From Aquificota bacterium (GTDB lineage Bacteria; Aquificota; Aquificia; Aquificales; Aquificaceae): a DNA stretch of 64,000 nucleotides. The stretch covers positions 82,853 through 146,852 of the forward strand of contig JAADEH010000001.1 in the NCBI GenBank assembly GCA_013153495.1, read 5' to 3'. Under the pieces are notes generated by a model that saw only the letters and a list, made by a program, of their open reading frames with translations, did no database searches and was not told the DNA's origin. Positions 8,891 through 17,935 of this stretch are shown here, piece after piece (positions within the stretch are counted from its first letter, which is position 1; each line of letters begins with the position of its first letter). The translations under genes were made by a program, and so were the position numbers.

Positions 8891-9507
8891 AACAGCTCTC
8901 TGAGCTTGTCCATAAGATTTGAGGAAGCCCTGCTCAGGTAGTTGACCACATACTTGCCGAGTATGTCCACCTCCACGTTTACGCCGTCTCCCGCCTTGCG
9001 GAACTTTAGGTTCGTGTTCTCGTAGGTGTGGGGGATTATGTTTATGGAGATACTCAGGTTCTCTACGCTGTTAACCGTTAAGCTTATCCCATCTATCGCT
9101 ACGGAACCCTTCTCCACGAAGAACTTTTCCTGCTCAGGGGGTATTTCCACCACAAGTTCCCTGTGCTGTCCGAGGTTTCGAAAGCTGAGTATTTTCCCCA
9201 CAAAGTCCACATGTCCCAAAACGAAGTGCCCGCCGAGTCTCGAGTCCGCCCTGAGCGCCCTCTCGAGGTTCACAAGCTCTCCCCTTTTGAGGCTTTTCAG
9301 GTTGGTTCTGGACAGGGTCTCTGGGGAGAGTTCGAATATTATTGAGTTTTTCTTTATCTCAACAGCCGTCAGACAAGCTCCGTTTACCGCCACGCTGTCT
9401 CCGACTTTTATATCTTCCAAGGAGGTTTTAACTTCTAAAATACCACCGGCAGAGCCGGTCCTTAAACTTATAACCTCTCCGAGGTCCTCTACAAGTCCCG
9501 TGAACAT
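8887..9507 (-). CDS. ribE: Riboflavin synthase, alpha chain type
   Basis: The protein of 206 residues has the internal duplication of riboflavin synthase. The first barrel starts [12 protein letters not shown] and contains [15 protein letters not shown]; the second contains GHVDFVGK and [13 protein letters not shown]. It dismutates two 6,7-dimethyl-8-ribityllumazine molecules to riboflavin and a pyrimidinedione in the cytoplasm as a trimer. Length is normal. The ATG shares its A with the TGA of pyrK, so it is translationally coupled to that gene; the link of the two may reflect flavin supply to PyrK. Confidence 0.96.
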   Translation of the reverse strand: MFTGLVEDLGEVISLRTGSAGGILEVKTSLEDIKVGDSVAVNGACLTAVEIKKNSIIFELSPETLSRTNLKSLKRGELVNLERALRADSRLGGHFVLGHVDFVGKILSFRNLGQHRELVVEIPPEQEKFFVEKGSVAIDGISLTVNSVENLSISINIIPHTYENTNLKFRKAGDGVNVEVDILGKYVVNYLSRASSNLMDKLRELF

Positions 9508-10262
9508 CAGAAGACCACCTCTTGAGCCTTAAAGACCGGTCCCTCGTAGCACACCCTGCGGTAATACCCTTCGGGGTCCTTGACCACACAGCCCAAACAC
9601 ACCCCCCAACCGCAAGCCATTCTTTCCTCGAGGGACATGTATAGGGTGTGCCCGGTTTCCTTGGAAAGGTTCTTGAGAGCCTTTAGCATGGGTTTGGGTC
9701 CACAAGCGGAGACCTTCCACTCGCTACCGAACTCTTTGAGGACTTCCGTTACGAAGCCCTTTCTTCCCGCACTCCCGTCGTCGGTAAAGAGGATGTATTT
9801 AAAGCCCTCCTCCCTGAGCCAGTCGAGCATACTCAAGTATTGAGCGGACCTCGCACCATACACGAAGACTACCTCTTTTCCCATATTCCTGAGTTCCTTT
9901 CCGAAGAGGGAAAGCCCCGCAAGTCCGACCCCACCGCCTATGAGCAGGTGTTTGTCCCCTTCGTAGTCAAAGAGCCTCTTCCCGAGAGGTCCGAAGGAAC
10001 TGACCCTGTCTCCGGGTTTTAGCTCCGTCATGAGCTTCGTTCCCCTGCCCACCACGTCGTAGAATATCAGCAGTTCCTCTCCCCTAACGTCTCCCACCGC
10101 AAAGGCTCTCCTTCCCATGGGGTCGTAAGTTTTGGAAACCTCCAACATCAGGAAGTGCCCGCCCCTAACTTCCTGAGCTATCTGGGGAGCTTCGAGCCTC
10201 AAGAGCCATGTTTTGCCCGACAGGTGCTCGTTTTCCTTTACTATAAGGGAGAGGTCTTTCAT
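9507..10262 (-). CDS. pyrK: Dihydroorotate dehydrogenase electron transfer subunit PyrK
   Basis: The protein of 251 residues has an FAD-binding barrel (RRAFAVGDV), an NAD-binding half ([18 protein letters not shown]), and a C-terminal [2Fe-2S] site with the spacing C-x4-C-x2-C ([10 protein letters not shown]) plus a later Cys in [10 protein letters not shown]. It passes electrons from dihydroorotate dehydrogenase type 1B to NAD+ in pyrimidine synthesis. The partner pyrD is not in this window. A TATAAT eight bases upstream of its ATG is the likely promoter. Confidence 0.93.
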   Translation of the reverse strand: MKDLSLIVKENEHLSGKTWLLRLEAPQIAQEVRGGHFLMLEVSKTYDPMGRRAFAVGDVRGEELLIFYDVVGRGTKLMTELKPGDRVSSFGPLGKRLFDYEGDKHLLIGGGVGLAGLSLFGKELRNMGKEVVFVYGARSAQYLSMLDWLREEGFKYILFTDDGSAGRKGFVTEVLKEFGSEWKVSACGPKPMLKALKNLSKETGHTLYMSLEERMACGWGVCLGCVVKDPEGYYRRVCYEGPVFKAQEVVF

Positions 10263-10270
10263 CCTGTTAA

Positions 10271-10276
10271 ATTATA
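10271..10276 (-). promoter_or_regulatory. -10 element TATAAT for pyrK-ribE
   Basis: On the minus strand TATAAT lies eight bases before the pyrK ATG at 10262. The overlapping plus-strand sequence (TATATT, 10273-10278) can serve the divergent exonuclease gene, which does have a ribosome binding site. The element is therefore a compact bidirectional promoter. Confidence 0.5.
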
Positions 10277-10293
10277 TTAGAGGAGGGAGAAAG

Positions 10294-11241
10294 GTGAGGG
10301 TTCTTGCCTTTGACATAGAGACGGTTCCCGACTTTAACGGCATAAATTACAGGGATTACCAGTATCTTCGGTCCAGAGGCAAAAAGGACAAAACGGAGGA
10401 GGAGTTTACTAAGGAGTTCTCCTTCAATCCCTTCACCCTGTTCGTGGTTTCCGTGTCCGGGGTTTATGTGAGCGACGGAGGTATCGATAAGGGTTTCGTC
10501 CTATACATGGCAGGCTTGGGGTCCTCTCCCAGGGTGGAAGAGGTCTTTTATGCTGAAGGCAGGTCTTTGGAGGTTGAATACGAACCCCTCGTGGCAGATT
10601 TTGTGGAGGGAAAACTCTACGACCTCGAAAAGAGGATACTGGAAAGGTTCTGGGAAAGAGTTCAGGACTGCGACCTTTTGGTCAGCTTCAACGGTCAGAA
10701 GTTCGACGGATACATACTGAAGATAAGGTCCATGCTTCACGACCTGACTTTCCCCGCCTCTATGCTGAGGGATAGACACATTGACCTTATGACCTTTCTC
10801 TCCAACGGGGAGAAGAGCAAACAATACAGGCTCGACTTTATATGCAGGAAGTTCAACATACACACGCCCAAGGACATAATAGACGGGAGCAAGGTTGCGG
10901 AGGAATTTTATAAGGGAAACTACGAAACCATAGCCCTTTATAACCTCAAGGACTCCGTAGCCCTCGCCCAGCTCTACCTTAAACTCAGGAAGTATTTGGG
11001 ACACGGTGAGTTTCCAACGGAACCCTTCACGGAACCCCAATTCAGAAAGCTAAGAGTCATGCTCAGGAAGCTCACGGAACTCGAGGACGAGGTTCTTAAA
11101 AACGCTCTCAGCGTTCACTTCGGAAAGAGAAACCTGAGCGAGTTGATAAGCCTCTTAGAGAGTATAGAAAGGCAAATAGGTGGCAGTGAGCGGAGGGAAA
11201 GACCCCTCGAAAATCTCCCGGAAGATGAGTTTCCTTTCTGA
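10294..11241 (+). CDS. Predicted PolB-like 3'-5' exonuclease (DnaQ-like fold)
   Basis: The start is the GTG at 10294, preceded by AGGAGGGAG at 10281; longer in-frame starts run into pyrK and lack a ribosome binding site. The 315-residue product opens with LAFDIETVPD, the Exo I motif with its DxE metal ligands, followed by LVSFNGQKFDGYIL (Exo II) and later YNLKDSVALAQLY (Exo III region). This matches the family of predicted exonucleases related to family B polymerase proofreading domains. A nucleic acid trimming role in repair is likely but not shown. Confidence 0.83.
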   Translation: MRVLAFDIETVPDFNGINYRDYQYLRSRGKKDKTEEEFTKEFSFNPFTLFVVSVSGVYVSDGGIDKGFVLYMAGLGSSPRVEEVFYAEGRSLEVEYEPLVADFVEGKLYDLEKRILERFWERVQDCDLLVSFNGQKFDGYILKIRSMLHDLTFPASMLRDRHIDLMTFLSNGEKSKQYRLDFICRKFNIHTPKDIIDGSKVAEEFYKGNYETIALYNLKDSVALAQLYLKLRKYLGHGEFPTEPFTEPQFRKLRVMLRKLTELEDEVLKNALSVHFGKRNLSELISLLESIERQIGGSERRERPLENLPEDEFPF

Positions 11242-11835
11242 TTACCTGTATAGACCCTTCCTCTCTATGAATTCCCTCACCCTGTCCGGCACCATGCAGT
11301 ATATACTCCTGCCTTCCCTTATCCTCCTCCTTATCTCCGTTGCGGAGATGTCAATCCTCCTCGTCTTAAGGAGTATGTAATCCCGTCCCTCCTCGAGGTG
11401 GGGAAACTTCTCCTTGAGGTAATCCCTGACCTCCTTTCCCTTGCCCTCTCTGTCCGCCACCAGCAATATCGAGAGACGGAGAACCTCCTCCGGTTCCCTC
11501 CAAAGGTGAAGCCTGAGAACGCTGTCCGCTCCCAAAAGCATGTAGGGTTTTCCTCCCAACTCCCTGTTCAGATGTCTGAGAGTGCTCACCGTGTAGGAAA
11601 TTCCACCCCTCCTTATCTCGTAATCGCTCACCTCAAAGCCCTCCTCCCCCTCGAGAGCGAGCTTCAACATCTTTAGCCTGTCTTCGGGTGATGCCCCGTG
11701 CCCTTCCTTCAGGGGAGCGTGATAAGCGGGCATAAACACCACCTTACGGGCTTTTACAGCTTCCATAGCGTCCCTTGCGAGGATTATGTGTCCTGTGTGA
11801 ACGGGGTCAAAGCTCCCCCCGAAGAGTATAAACAT
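11242..11835 (-). CDS. nadD: Nicotinate-nucleotide adenylyltransferase
   Basis: The 197-residue protein carries GGSFDPVHTGHI, the nucleotidyltransferase T/HxGH motif, and ISATEIRRRI, the ISSTxxR motif. It adenylates nicotinate mononucleotide to deamido-NAD in NAD synthesis. Length and motif spacing are typical. A TATAAT eight bases upstream on the minus strand overlaps the -10 of the divergent diguanylate cyclase gene. The stop lies directly next to the end of the exonuclease gene. Confidence 0.95.
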   Translation of the reverse strand: MFILFGGSFDPVHTGHIILARDAMEAVKARKVVFMPAYHAPLKEGHGASPEDRLKMLKLALEGEEGFEVSDYEIRRGGISYTVSTLRHLNRELGGKPYMLLGADSVLRLHLWREPEEVLRLSILLVADREGKGKEVRDYLKEKFPHLEEGRDYILLKTRRIDISATEIRRRIREGRSIYCMVPDRVREFIERKGLYR

Positions 11836-11842
11836 GCTTGAA

Positions 11843-11849
11843 TATTATA
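11843..11849. promoter_or_regulatory. Nearly symmetric bidirectional -10 element between nadD and a diguanylate cyclase gene
   Basis: The seven bases TATTATA read TATTAT on plus (five bases before the ATG at 11854) and TATAAT on minus (eight bases before the nadD ATG at 11835). The whole intergenic region is 18 bases, so both messages should be leaderless or almost so and the two polymerases would compete for the site. Confidence 0.5.
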
Positions 11850-11853
11850 GGTA

Positions 11854-13287
11854 ATGTCCCTCAGAAACAAGCTAATACTGAGCACCTTTCTGGTCTCCTT
11901 CTCCCTCTCCCTTATCACCATACTCATATTCGGTTTCATCGCCTACCACAACATGCAGGACAACGTTCAAGAGGTCTATGACAGCGTTGCAAGAACCTTC
12001 TCCTTTGCCCAGAGAACCCTCGCTCAGGGAGCGGACGACGTGGTTATCAAGCTCCAAAAGTGCCAGCCCCGCAGGTCGGGAACATACATACTTCTGAGAG
12101 AAGAAGGACTCCTCATAGGTAGGGTTGAAAACTGCGTATTCTACGGAACCAGCTTCTACAAAGTGGTGAACTTCACCGCAAACGTGAACAACCTCGATTG
12201 GTTTATCCTCTACGACAGGGTGGTCCTCGAGAGGCTCTCCGAAGAAAATCCCGAGTTTTTCGACAGATTTATAAAGGATAGGTTTGTAATAGACGACTTC
12301 GTCGTGGAAGGAAACTTCAACCCGAAAGTAATTCGGGAAGTTAAAAACTCCACGGGATACAAGCTTACGGAAGGGTTCAAGACCCTCATAATGGACTTCC
12401 CCGTGGTGATAAGGAACGAAATCCCCGTGGGAAGAGTTGTCTTCCTGAGAGACTTCTCACCTATACTCAGGGAAGCCCTATTCACACCCCTGATATTCCT
12501 CGGATACACCTTGACCCTCGTGGTGGTTTTGTCCCTCATACTATTCGTTCTCTTCAACAGGATAGTCAAAGAGGTATCGCTTCTTAGGAGGATAACCAAC
12601 AAGTTCAAAGACCTCGACTTCTCCGATGTTCCCAAACTTAACGAGATGCTCAAAAGGGAGAGAGCGAGGGACGAACTCTTCTACCTGAAAAGAGCCATAC
12701 TTGCCATGGCTCAGGAACTCGAGGACACGATAAACAAACTCCAGGTGGAAAAGAACAGGTTCGAGGAAATGGCTTACACGGACCCTCTGACGGGACTGAG
12801 CAACCGAAGGTTCTTCATGGAAGAGGCAAAGAGAATGATGGACCTCGCCAAAAGATACAAAGAACCCCTTGCGCTCATAATGCTCGACATAGACAACTTC
12901 AAGAGGATAAACGACCAATACGGACACGATGTAGGGGACTTGGTTTTAAAAAGCCTTGCGGACGTCATAAAGAGGAGCGTTCGTTCTTCCGACATACCCG
13001 CCAGGTTCGGTGGTGAAGAGTTCGTGATAATGCTACCGAGAACGGACGAGAGGGGAGCGGTAATGGTTGCGGAAAGAATAAGGGAAGGCTTCAGAAACTC
13101 AAAGGTTCACGTAAACGGTAAGGATGTCTGGACCACCGTCAGTGTAGGTATAGCTCTCTACGAACCGGGAGAGGACATAGAAAGCCTCATAAAGAAAGCG
13201 GACGAAGCCCTCTACGAAGCCAAAAGGAAGGGTAAGGACAGGGTAGAGGTATTTAAACTAACAGAGGAACATCCTGAGAAGGATTAG
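11854..13287 (+). CDS. Membrane-anchored diguanylate cyclase (GGDEF)
   Basis: The 477-residue protein has an N-terminal membrane segment (about 6-30), an extracytoplasmic sensor region of roughly 170 residues, a second membrane segment near 205-235, a linker resembling HAMP (FNRIVKEVSLLRRITNKFKDLD), then a GGDEF domain. GGEEF is at 386-390 with an RxxD site (RSSD) five residues before it. It should make cyclic di-GMP and be feedback-inhibited. Two Cys residues in the sensor region (KCQPRRSG and ENCVFYG) could form a disulfide. It ends with a 35-base convergent overlap with the flavoprotein gene. Confidence 0.92.
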   Translation: MSLRNKLILSTFLVSFSLSLITILIFGFIAYHNMQDNVQEVYDSVARTFSFAQRTLAQGADDVVIKLQKCQPRRSGTYILLREEGLLIGRVENCVFYGTSFYKVVNFTANVNNLDWFILYDRVVLERLSEENPEFFDRFIKDRFVIDDFVVEGNFNPKVIREVKNSTGYKLTEGFKTLIMDFPVVIRNEIPVGRVVFLRDFSPILREALFTPLIFLGYTLTLVVVLSLILFVLFNRIVKEVSLLRRITNKFKDLDFSDVPKLNEMLKRERARDELFYLKRAILAMAQELEDTINKLQVEKNRFEEMAYTDPLTGLSNRRFFMEEAKRMMDLAKRYKEPLALIMLDIDNFKRINDQYGHDVGDLVLKSLADVIKRSVRSSDIPARFGGEEFVIMLPRTDERGAVMVAERIREGFRNSKVHVNGKDVWTTVSVGIALYEPGEDIESLIKKADEALYEAKRKGKDRVEVFKLTEEHPEKD

Positions 13288-14644
13288 CCAAAGCCCTGAT
13301 GAGCATTCTCTCCACCATTTCCTTGGAAACTTCGTTCATGGTGCGTTTTAGCTTCAAGAAAAAGTGAAACAGAACTCCAGAAGCCTCCAGACCAAAACCC
13401 TTGTCCGCAAGCACCTTTTCCTCCCAGGTCTTTATCTTAGGTGTGAAGGCTCTAAGTAAGGGATTGTTTCTGTTCAATCTCGGGTATTTGGGAACTCCGA
13501 CGAACTGATACCCCCTGACCTTGCCTTCTAAGAAGAAAACCTTTATGAGGTAATTTCCGCTCTCCACGGTTATGCTATCGTCCGCATCCTCAAAAAGTCC
13601 ACCGGACCCAGCGGTAACGGTTCTCGTCTTCACAGCGTTGTAATCCACCAGACCCGGGTTTTTGACCTCCCTACCCGCCAAGTTGAACCCGGCTACATAA
13701 CCCGCCTGCTGAGCGGGTGGGAATAGAGCTATCCATCTGTGATTTCCCCAAACATCTATGCCCGAAGCTATATCCCCCGCAGCGAACACATCTGGGTCCG
13801 AGGTTCTCTGGTGCTCGTCAACGAGAATTCCACCGATAGGTCTTCCGAGCTTTTTATCCATGTGGATTTTTATGTCGGTTCCCTCCACTAAGTATGTCCT
13901 CGGTCTCACCCCCGTAGAAACTATCACCATGTCGGTTTCTATAAAGAAGCTCCTGTCGGAACCCCTCCGCTTTATCTCCACCGCTTCCACCCAATCCTTA
14001 CCGTGGAAGGCTACAACCTGATGGTCCGTATATATGCTTATTCCCGTTTCTTTTCTCAAAGTTTCTCCGTATAACCTTCCCATTTCGTGGTCCAGCATCT
14101 TAGGTAGAACCCTATCGAATATTTCCACCACGGACACCTGGACACCCATGTGGTGTAAGGTTTCCGCATCCTCTATCCCTATAGGACCCCCTCCGACTAT
14201 AACCGCTCTCTTTACTCTTCCCGATACCACCCATTCCCTTATCTGCCTCGCCTCGTCGAGGGTCTTTGCGGTAGTGATACCGGATAGCTCTATCCCGTCG
14301 ATTGGGGGAACGAAGGCATAAGCTCCCGCAGCAAGAAGGCATCGGTCGTAGGAGACCTCTTCCCCGCCTTTTACGATAACGACCTTCCTCCTGTTGTCGA
14401 TACGCTCCACTTCCTTCCCGGGTCTGAAATCTACCTTGTGTTCTTCGTAAAACTTTTCTCCCCCTTTGTAGAAGAGAGCCTGAGGTAGTATGTCGTCTCT
14501 TATCACATTTTCCATGCAGTTGGGAGCGTATGTAGGGTGCTTTTCCGCAGAGAGAACTATCAGCTCACTCTCCTTATCAACCCGTCTAAAAGCCTCTATG
14601 GCACTTGCAGCTGCAGGACCGTTACCGACTATGACAACTTTCAC
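13253..14644 (-). CDS. FAD-dependent pyridine nucleotide-disulfide-type oxidoreductase
   Basis: The 463-residue protein has an N-terminal FAD site (VVIVGNGPAAAS), a Cys in YAPNCMENVI at the position used by NADH oxidases and CoA-disulfide reductases, an NAD(P) site (AVIVGGGPIGIEDAE) and the second FAD motif (DVFAAGDIA). The fold and lengths match NADH oxidase/rubredoxin reductase-like enzymes, extended by about 60 residues at the C terminus. The substrate is unknown. It ends next to pepA's stop-side neighbour arrangement: its ATG lies just before the pepA stop, so it follows pepA in the same direction. Confidence 0.82.
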   Translation of the reverse strand: MKVVIVGNGPAAASAIEAFRRVDKESELIVLSAEKHPTYAPNCMENVIRDDILPQALFYKGGEKFYEEHKVDFRPGKEVERIDNRRKVVIVKGGEEVSYDRCLLAAGAYAFVPPIDGIELSGITTAKTLDEARQIREWVVSGRVKRAVIVGGGPIGIEDAETLHHMGVQVSVVEIFDRVLPKMLDHEMGRLYGETLRKETGISIYTDHQVVAFHGKDWVEAVEIKRRGSDRSFFIETDMVIVSTGVRPRTYLVEGTDIKIHMDKKLGRPIGGILVDEHQRTSDPDVFAAGDIASGIDVWGNHRWIALFPPAQQAGYVAGFNLAGREVKNPGLVDYNAVKTRTVTAGSGGLFEDADDSITVESGNYLIKVFFLEGKVRGYQFVGVPKYPRLNRNNPLLRAFTPKIKTWEEKVLADKGFGLEASGVLFHFFLKLKRTMNEVSKEMVERMLIRALANPSQDVPLLV

Positions 14645-16111
14645 TTACTTCTTCTCCTCTATGCTCATTATGTATTCCACGCAGGTTCTGACGCCAAATC
14701 CCGTTCCACCGGGCACATAGTATCCGTAATCCTCCTTGGACCAAGCTGGACCCGCTATGTCAAGATGAACCCACTCTATACCATTTTCTACGAACTCTTC
14801 AAGGAACATAGCGGCTGTTATTGCTCCTCCGTATCTGCCTCCTGTGTTCACCACGTCCGCGGGACCCTTCTTTATCTTCTTTCTGAGCCTCTCGTCATCC
14901 ATCGGGAGTTCCCATACCCTTTCTCCCGCCTCTTTGGCTGACTCCTTTATCTCCTGTGCAAAGCTCGGGGAGTTGGTAAACAGACCTGCGGTGTATTCTC
15001 CGAGAGCTACCATGCATGCACCTGTCAGGGTAGCCATGTCTATTATTTTTGAAGGCTTAAGCTCGGAAGCGTAGGAGAGAGCGTCGGCAAGGGTAACCCT
15101 TCCCTCAGCATCGGTGTTGTCTATCTCTATGTATTTGCCGTTCTTGGCTCTTATTATGTCGTCTGGTCTGTAAGCGCTTCCGGAAGGCATGTTTTCCGCT
15201 GCACCTATTATGCCGTGGACTTCAACCTTCGGTTTTAATTGAGCTACAACCTTCATTATCCCCAACACTGCACAGGCTCCGGACTTGTCCATCTTCATGG
15301 TTCTCATGTAGTCCCCCGGCTTTATGTTGAGTCCACCGCTGTCGAAGGTAAGACCTTTCCCCACTATGACTATTTTGTCCTTGGCTTTCCCTCTGGGTTT
15401 GTAGGTTAGGTGTATAAACCGCGGTGGAGTGGCTGAACCTTTACCCACGCTCCACAGGGCAAGCATTCCCATCTCCTGTATTTGCTTCTCGTCATAGACC
15501 TTACACTGGAGTTTATACTCCTTGGCAAGTCTCTTTGCCTCCTCCGCGAGGGTTACGGGGTTTATAACGTTCCCCGGCTCGTTTACGAGATTTCTCGCAT
15601 AATTTTGAGCTTCCGCTACTATCACTCCCCTTTTTACCGCATCTTCCGGAGCGTTGTAGATAAAGACTTCCTCAATCTCCTTCTTATCCTCTTCTTTTTT
15701 GGACTTGTATTTATCGAAGGTGTAGCTACCTAAAACCGCACCCTCCGCAACTGCTTGATACACTTTATCCTTTACTCTTGAAGGCAGGATAAAAACTGTT
15801 CTCTTTACGCCGTCCTTCTTAAGTCTCTTTACCGCGACAGCGGTCGCTCTCCTAAAAGTATCACTTTCTACCTTTTCCTTCTTTCCCAAACCTACCGCAT
15901 ACACAAGTCCTATCCTCTGACCGGGCAGGGGAATTTTTTCTATTTGTCCCTCTTTACCTTTAAAGTTTTCAAGTTCGAGAGCCTTTTTTACCTTTGAGGA
16001 TATACCTCTTCCGAGCCTTGAAAGGTTCTTAAAATCCCCTTCGTAGAGAAGCACCACCGCGGACTCTATATTTAACTTTTTGAGGTCTTCTTGGGATGCT
16101 CTAACTTTCAT
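14645..16111 (-). CDS. pepA: Leucyl aminopeptidase (M17)
   Basis: The 488-residue protein has the M17 signature NTDAEGRVTLADAL and the metal/active-site stretches LTFDSGGLNIKP and MKMDKSGACAVLG. It removes N-terminal residues from peptides in the cytoplasm using two metal ions, normally as a hexamer. The N-terminal domain of about 165 residues is complete and the length is usual. The gene runs directly into the flavin oxidoreductase gene, so the two may form an operon. Confidence 0.95.
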   Translation of the reverse strand: MKVRASQEDLKKLNIESAVVLLYEGDFKNLSRLGRGISSKVKKALELENFKGKEGQIEKIPLPGQRIGLVYAVGLGKKEKVESDTFRRATAVAVKRLKKDGVKRTVFILPSRVKDKVYQAVAEGAVLGSYTFDKYKSKKEEDKKEIEEVFIYNAPEDAVKRGVIVAEAQNYARNLVNEPGNVINPVTLAEEAKRLAKEYKLQCKVYDEKQIQEMGMLALWSVGKGSATPPRFIHLTYKPRGKAKDKIVIVGKGLTFDSGGLNIKPGDYMRTMKMDKSGACAVLGIMKVVAQLKPKVEVHGIIGAAENMPSGSAYRPDDIIRAKNGKYIEIDNTDAEGRVTLADALSYASELKPSKIIDMATLTGACMVALGEYTAGLFTNSPSFAQEIKESAKEAGERVWELPMDDERLRKKIKKGPADVVNTGGRYGGAITAAMFLEEFVENGIEWVHLDIAGPAWSKEDYGYYVPGGTGFGVRTCVEYIMSIEEKK

Positions 16112-16164
16112 GTTTCAACCTCCGGATAGAATAATGATATAGTTTACACAAGGAGGGAAGCACT

Positions 16165-17055
16165 ATGGAACAGAAACATCACCGTTCCGAGGAATATGAA
16201 AAGCCGAAGGTGGTCGAGGAGGGTATTTGGGTTGCGGGGGAAGCCATAAAGAAGGCTCCTAAGCTCAGAGGTGTTCCCACGGGAGTGGAGGGTCTGGACG
16301 AACTCTTCTTTCACACGGTCATAGAGAACGGTAAGGTGGTTAAGAAGCCTCTGGGAGGAATACCCGAGTATGCGGTCGTGAACCTGACGGGAGTGTCCGA
16401 TACGGGGAAGTCCCTTATGGTAGAGCAGTATGCGGTCAAGCAGGCAGAAAGGGGAGACGTGGTAGCCTTCATAACCGTTGAAAGTCCCGCTCCCTTCGTT
16501 ACCATGGGTCTGAAGGAAAGAGCCACAGCCATGGGCATAGACTTTTCTGAGATAGAGAACAGGATTGTTCTCATAGACGCTGCGAGCCATACAAGCCTCA
16601 GAGACAACATACCGAACCTCCTTGCGACCCTTGCCTTTGCAATAAAGAACTACAAGGTCAGGCACACAGTTATAGACTCGGTTACGGGTCTGTATGAAGC
16701 CAAAGAGATGCTGGCAAGAACTGTGGTTCGACAGCTCTTTAACTTTATGAAAAAGTGGTATCAGACCGCTATCTTCGTATCCCAAAAGAGGAGCGGACAT
16801 GAGGAACTTTCTGCGGAAGCTGCGGGAGGTTATGCGGTCAGCCACATAGTTGACTGCACCATGGTGCTTGCAAAGGAACTAATAATGACCAAAAGCCAAT
16901 CCGCCTTATACGGGAAACCTATCGGGGACATAGTCAGACTGTTCAGGATAGACGGCTGTCGCCTGTGCGGGCACGATACGAAGACCCATTACCTCGAGAT
17001 AACGGAAACGGGTCTGGTAAAGATAGGTGAACCGCTCGGAGCCAAGAGGGAGTAA
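16165..17055 (+). CDS. KaiC/RadA-like RecA-fold ATPase
   Basis: The 296-residue protein contains VPTGVEGLDELF, the typical KaiC-family lead-in, a Walker A motif GVSDTGKS (76-83), a Walker B-like strand HTVIDSVTGL, and VSQKRSGHE, followed by a DGCRLCGH segment with a CxxC near the C terminus. It is a single-domain KaiC-like ATPase related to families seen in archaea and thermophiles. Its role is unknown; it is not a circadian KaiC. AAGGAGGG precedes the ATG. It is followed 40 bases later by an XRE regulator. Confidence 0.8.
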   Translation: MEQKHHRSEEYEKPKVVEEGIWVAGEAIKKAPKLRGVPTGVEGLDELFFHTVIENGKVVKKPLGGIPEYAVVNLTGVSDTGKSLMVEQYAVKQAERGDVVAFITVESPAPFVTMGLKERATAMGIDFSEIENRIVLIDAASHTSLRDNIPNLLATLAFAIKNYKVRHTVIDSVTGLYEAKEMLARTVVRQLFNFMKKWYQTAIFVSQKRSGHEELSAEAAGGYAVSHIVDCTMVLAKELIMTKSQSALYGKPIGDIVRLFRIDGCRLCGHDTKTHYLEITETGLVKIGEPLGAKRE

Positions 17056-17095
17056 GCTTATAATATATATAAAAACTATCTAAGGAGGGTGCGAG

Positions 17096-17311
17096 ATGGT
17101 GGGAGAAAGGATAAGGAGGCTAAGGGAAGAGAGAGGTCTCTCCGTTGAGGAGTTCGCTAAGAGAATAGGCATACCCGCAGGCAGGGTTGAGGAGATAGAG
17201 AGCGGCAAGCTCGAGCCTTGCGACGCAACTTTGGTGTATATTTCCAAGCTCTTCGAGGTTAGCTTCTGGTGGCTTAAGGAGGGCAGAAAGGAGGTTGCGG
17301 AGGTAGCCTGA
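17096..17311 (+). CDS. Small XRE-family helix-turn-helix regulator
   Basis: The 71-residue protein is a single HTH_3 domain: RIRRLREERGLSVEEFAKRIG with the recognition helix region IPAGRVEEIESGKLEP, then the closing helix TLVYISKLFEVSFWWLKEG. It would bind DNA as a dimer. There is a clear TATAAT at 17061-17066 and GGAGGGTG ribosome binding site, so it can be expressed alone. It ends three bases from the convergent hisIE stop. Its target is unknown. Confidence 0.88.
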   Translation: MVGERIRRLREERGLSVEEFAKRIGIPAGRVEEIESGKLEPCDATLVYISKLFEVSFWWLKEGRKEVAEVA

Positions 17312-17314
17312 GTT

Positions 17315-17935
17315 TTACTTCATCCTCTTTGCCAGCTCTTCCATTACCTCTTTTAAGTCAATACCTCTCATAGTCAAGGCAAGGGTGAGCATGTATAGCA
17401 TGTCCGCAGTTTCGTAGAGTATTTCCTTCTTCTCGCCGTTTTTTATGGCTATTAAAGCCTCTATCGCTTCCTCTCCGAACTTCTGCAGAACTCTATCTAT
17501 ACCCTCTTTGGCAAGCTTAACCGTGTATGAACCTTCGGGCTGGTGCTCAAGCCTGTCCCGTATCACTTCCTGAAGCCTCTGGAGGGTTTCGAAAGGGAGG
17601 GGTTTTTTTACTTCCTCTCCGTCTATCTTACGGAAAAAGCAGTTTCTCTTTCCCGTGTGGCAGGCTCTATTCTTCTCCTGCTCTATCACATAGATGAGAG
17701 CGTCTTCGTCGCAGTCTATCCTGACCTCTATTACCCTCTGAAGCTCTCCGGAGGTTTCTCCCTTCTTCCAGATTTCTTTTCTGGAACGGGAGTAGTAGTG
17801 TGCGTAGCCGGTTTGGAGTGTTTTTCTTACAGCTTCCTCGTTAGCGTAAGCGAGCATTCTAACCTCACCGGTTCTGTAATCCTGTGCTATTACGGGGATA
17901 AGTCCTTCGGAGTTAAACTTGAGTTTGAGCATCAC
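17315..17935 (-). CDS. hisIE: Bifunctional phosphoribosyl-AMP cyclohydrolase/phosphoribosyl-ATP pyrophosphatase
   Basis: The 206-residue fusion has the HisI domain first ([29 protein letters not shown], and the zinc-binding [12 protein letters not shown]) and the HisE domain second ([29 protein letters not shown]). It carries out steps two and three of histidine synthesis. The order and length are normal for the fused form. Its ATG lies next to the hemE stop, so it is probably in one transcript with hemE. Confidence 0.95.
   Translation of the reverse strand: MMLKLKFNSEGLIPVIAQDYRTGEVRMLAYANEEAVRKTLQTGYAHYYSRSRKEIWKKGETSGELQRVIEVRIDCDEDALIYVIEQEKNRACHTGKRNCFFRKIDGEEVKKPLPFETLQRLQEVIRDRLEHQPEGSYTVKLAKEGIDRVLQKFGEEAIEALIAIKNGEKKEILYETADMLYMLTLALTMRGIDLKEVMEELAKRMK

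Noticed and set aside
9026..9532. Plus-strand frame of 168 codons across ribE
   Set aside because: Ser/Pro/Thr-rich translation typical of antisense to a conserved gene; ribE motifs are complete on minus.
10501..11040. Minus-strand frame of 179 codons inside the exonuclease gene
   Set aside because: The plus-strand frame has the three exonuclease motifs; the antisense translation has no recognisable domain.
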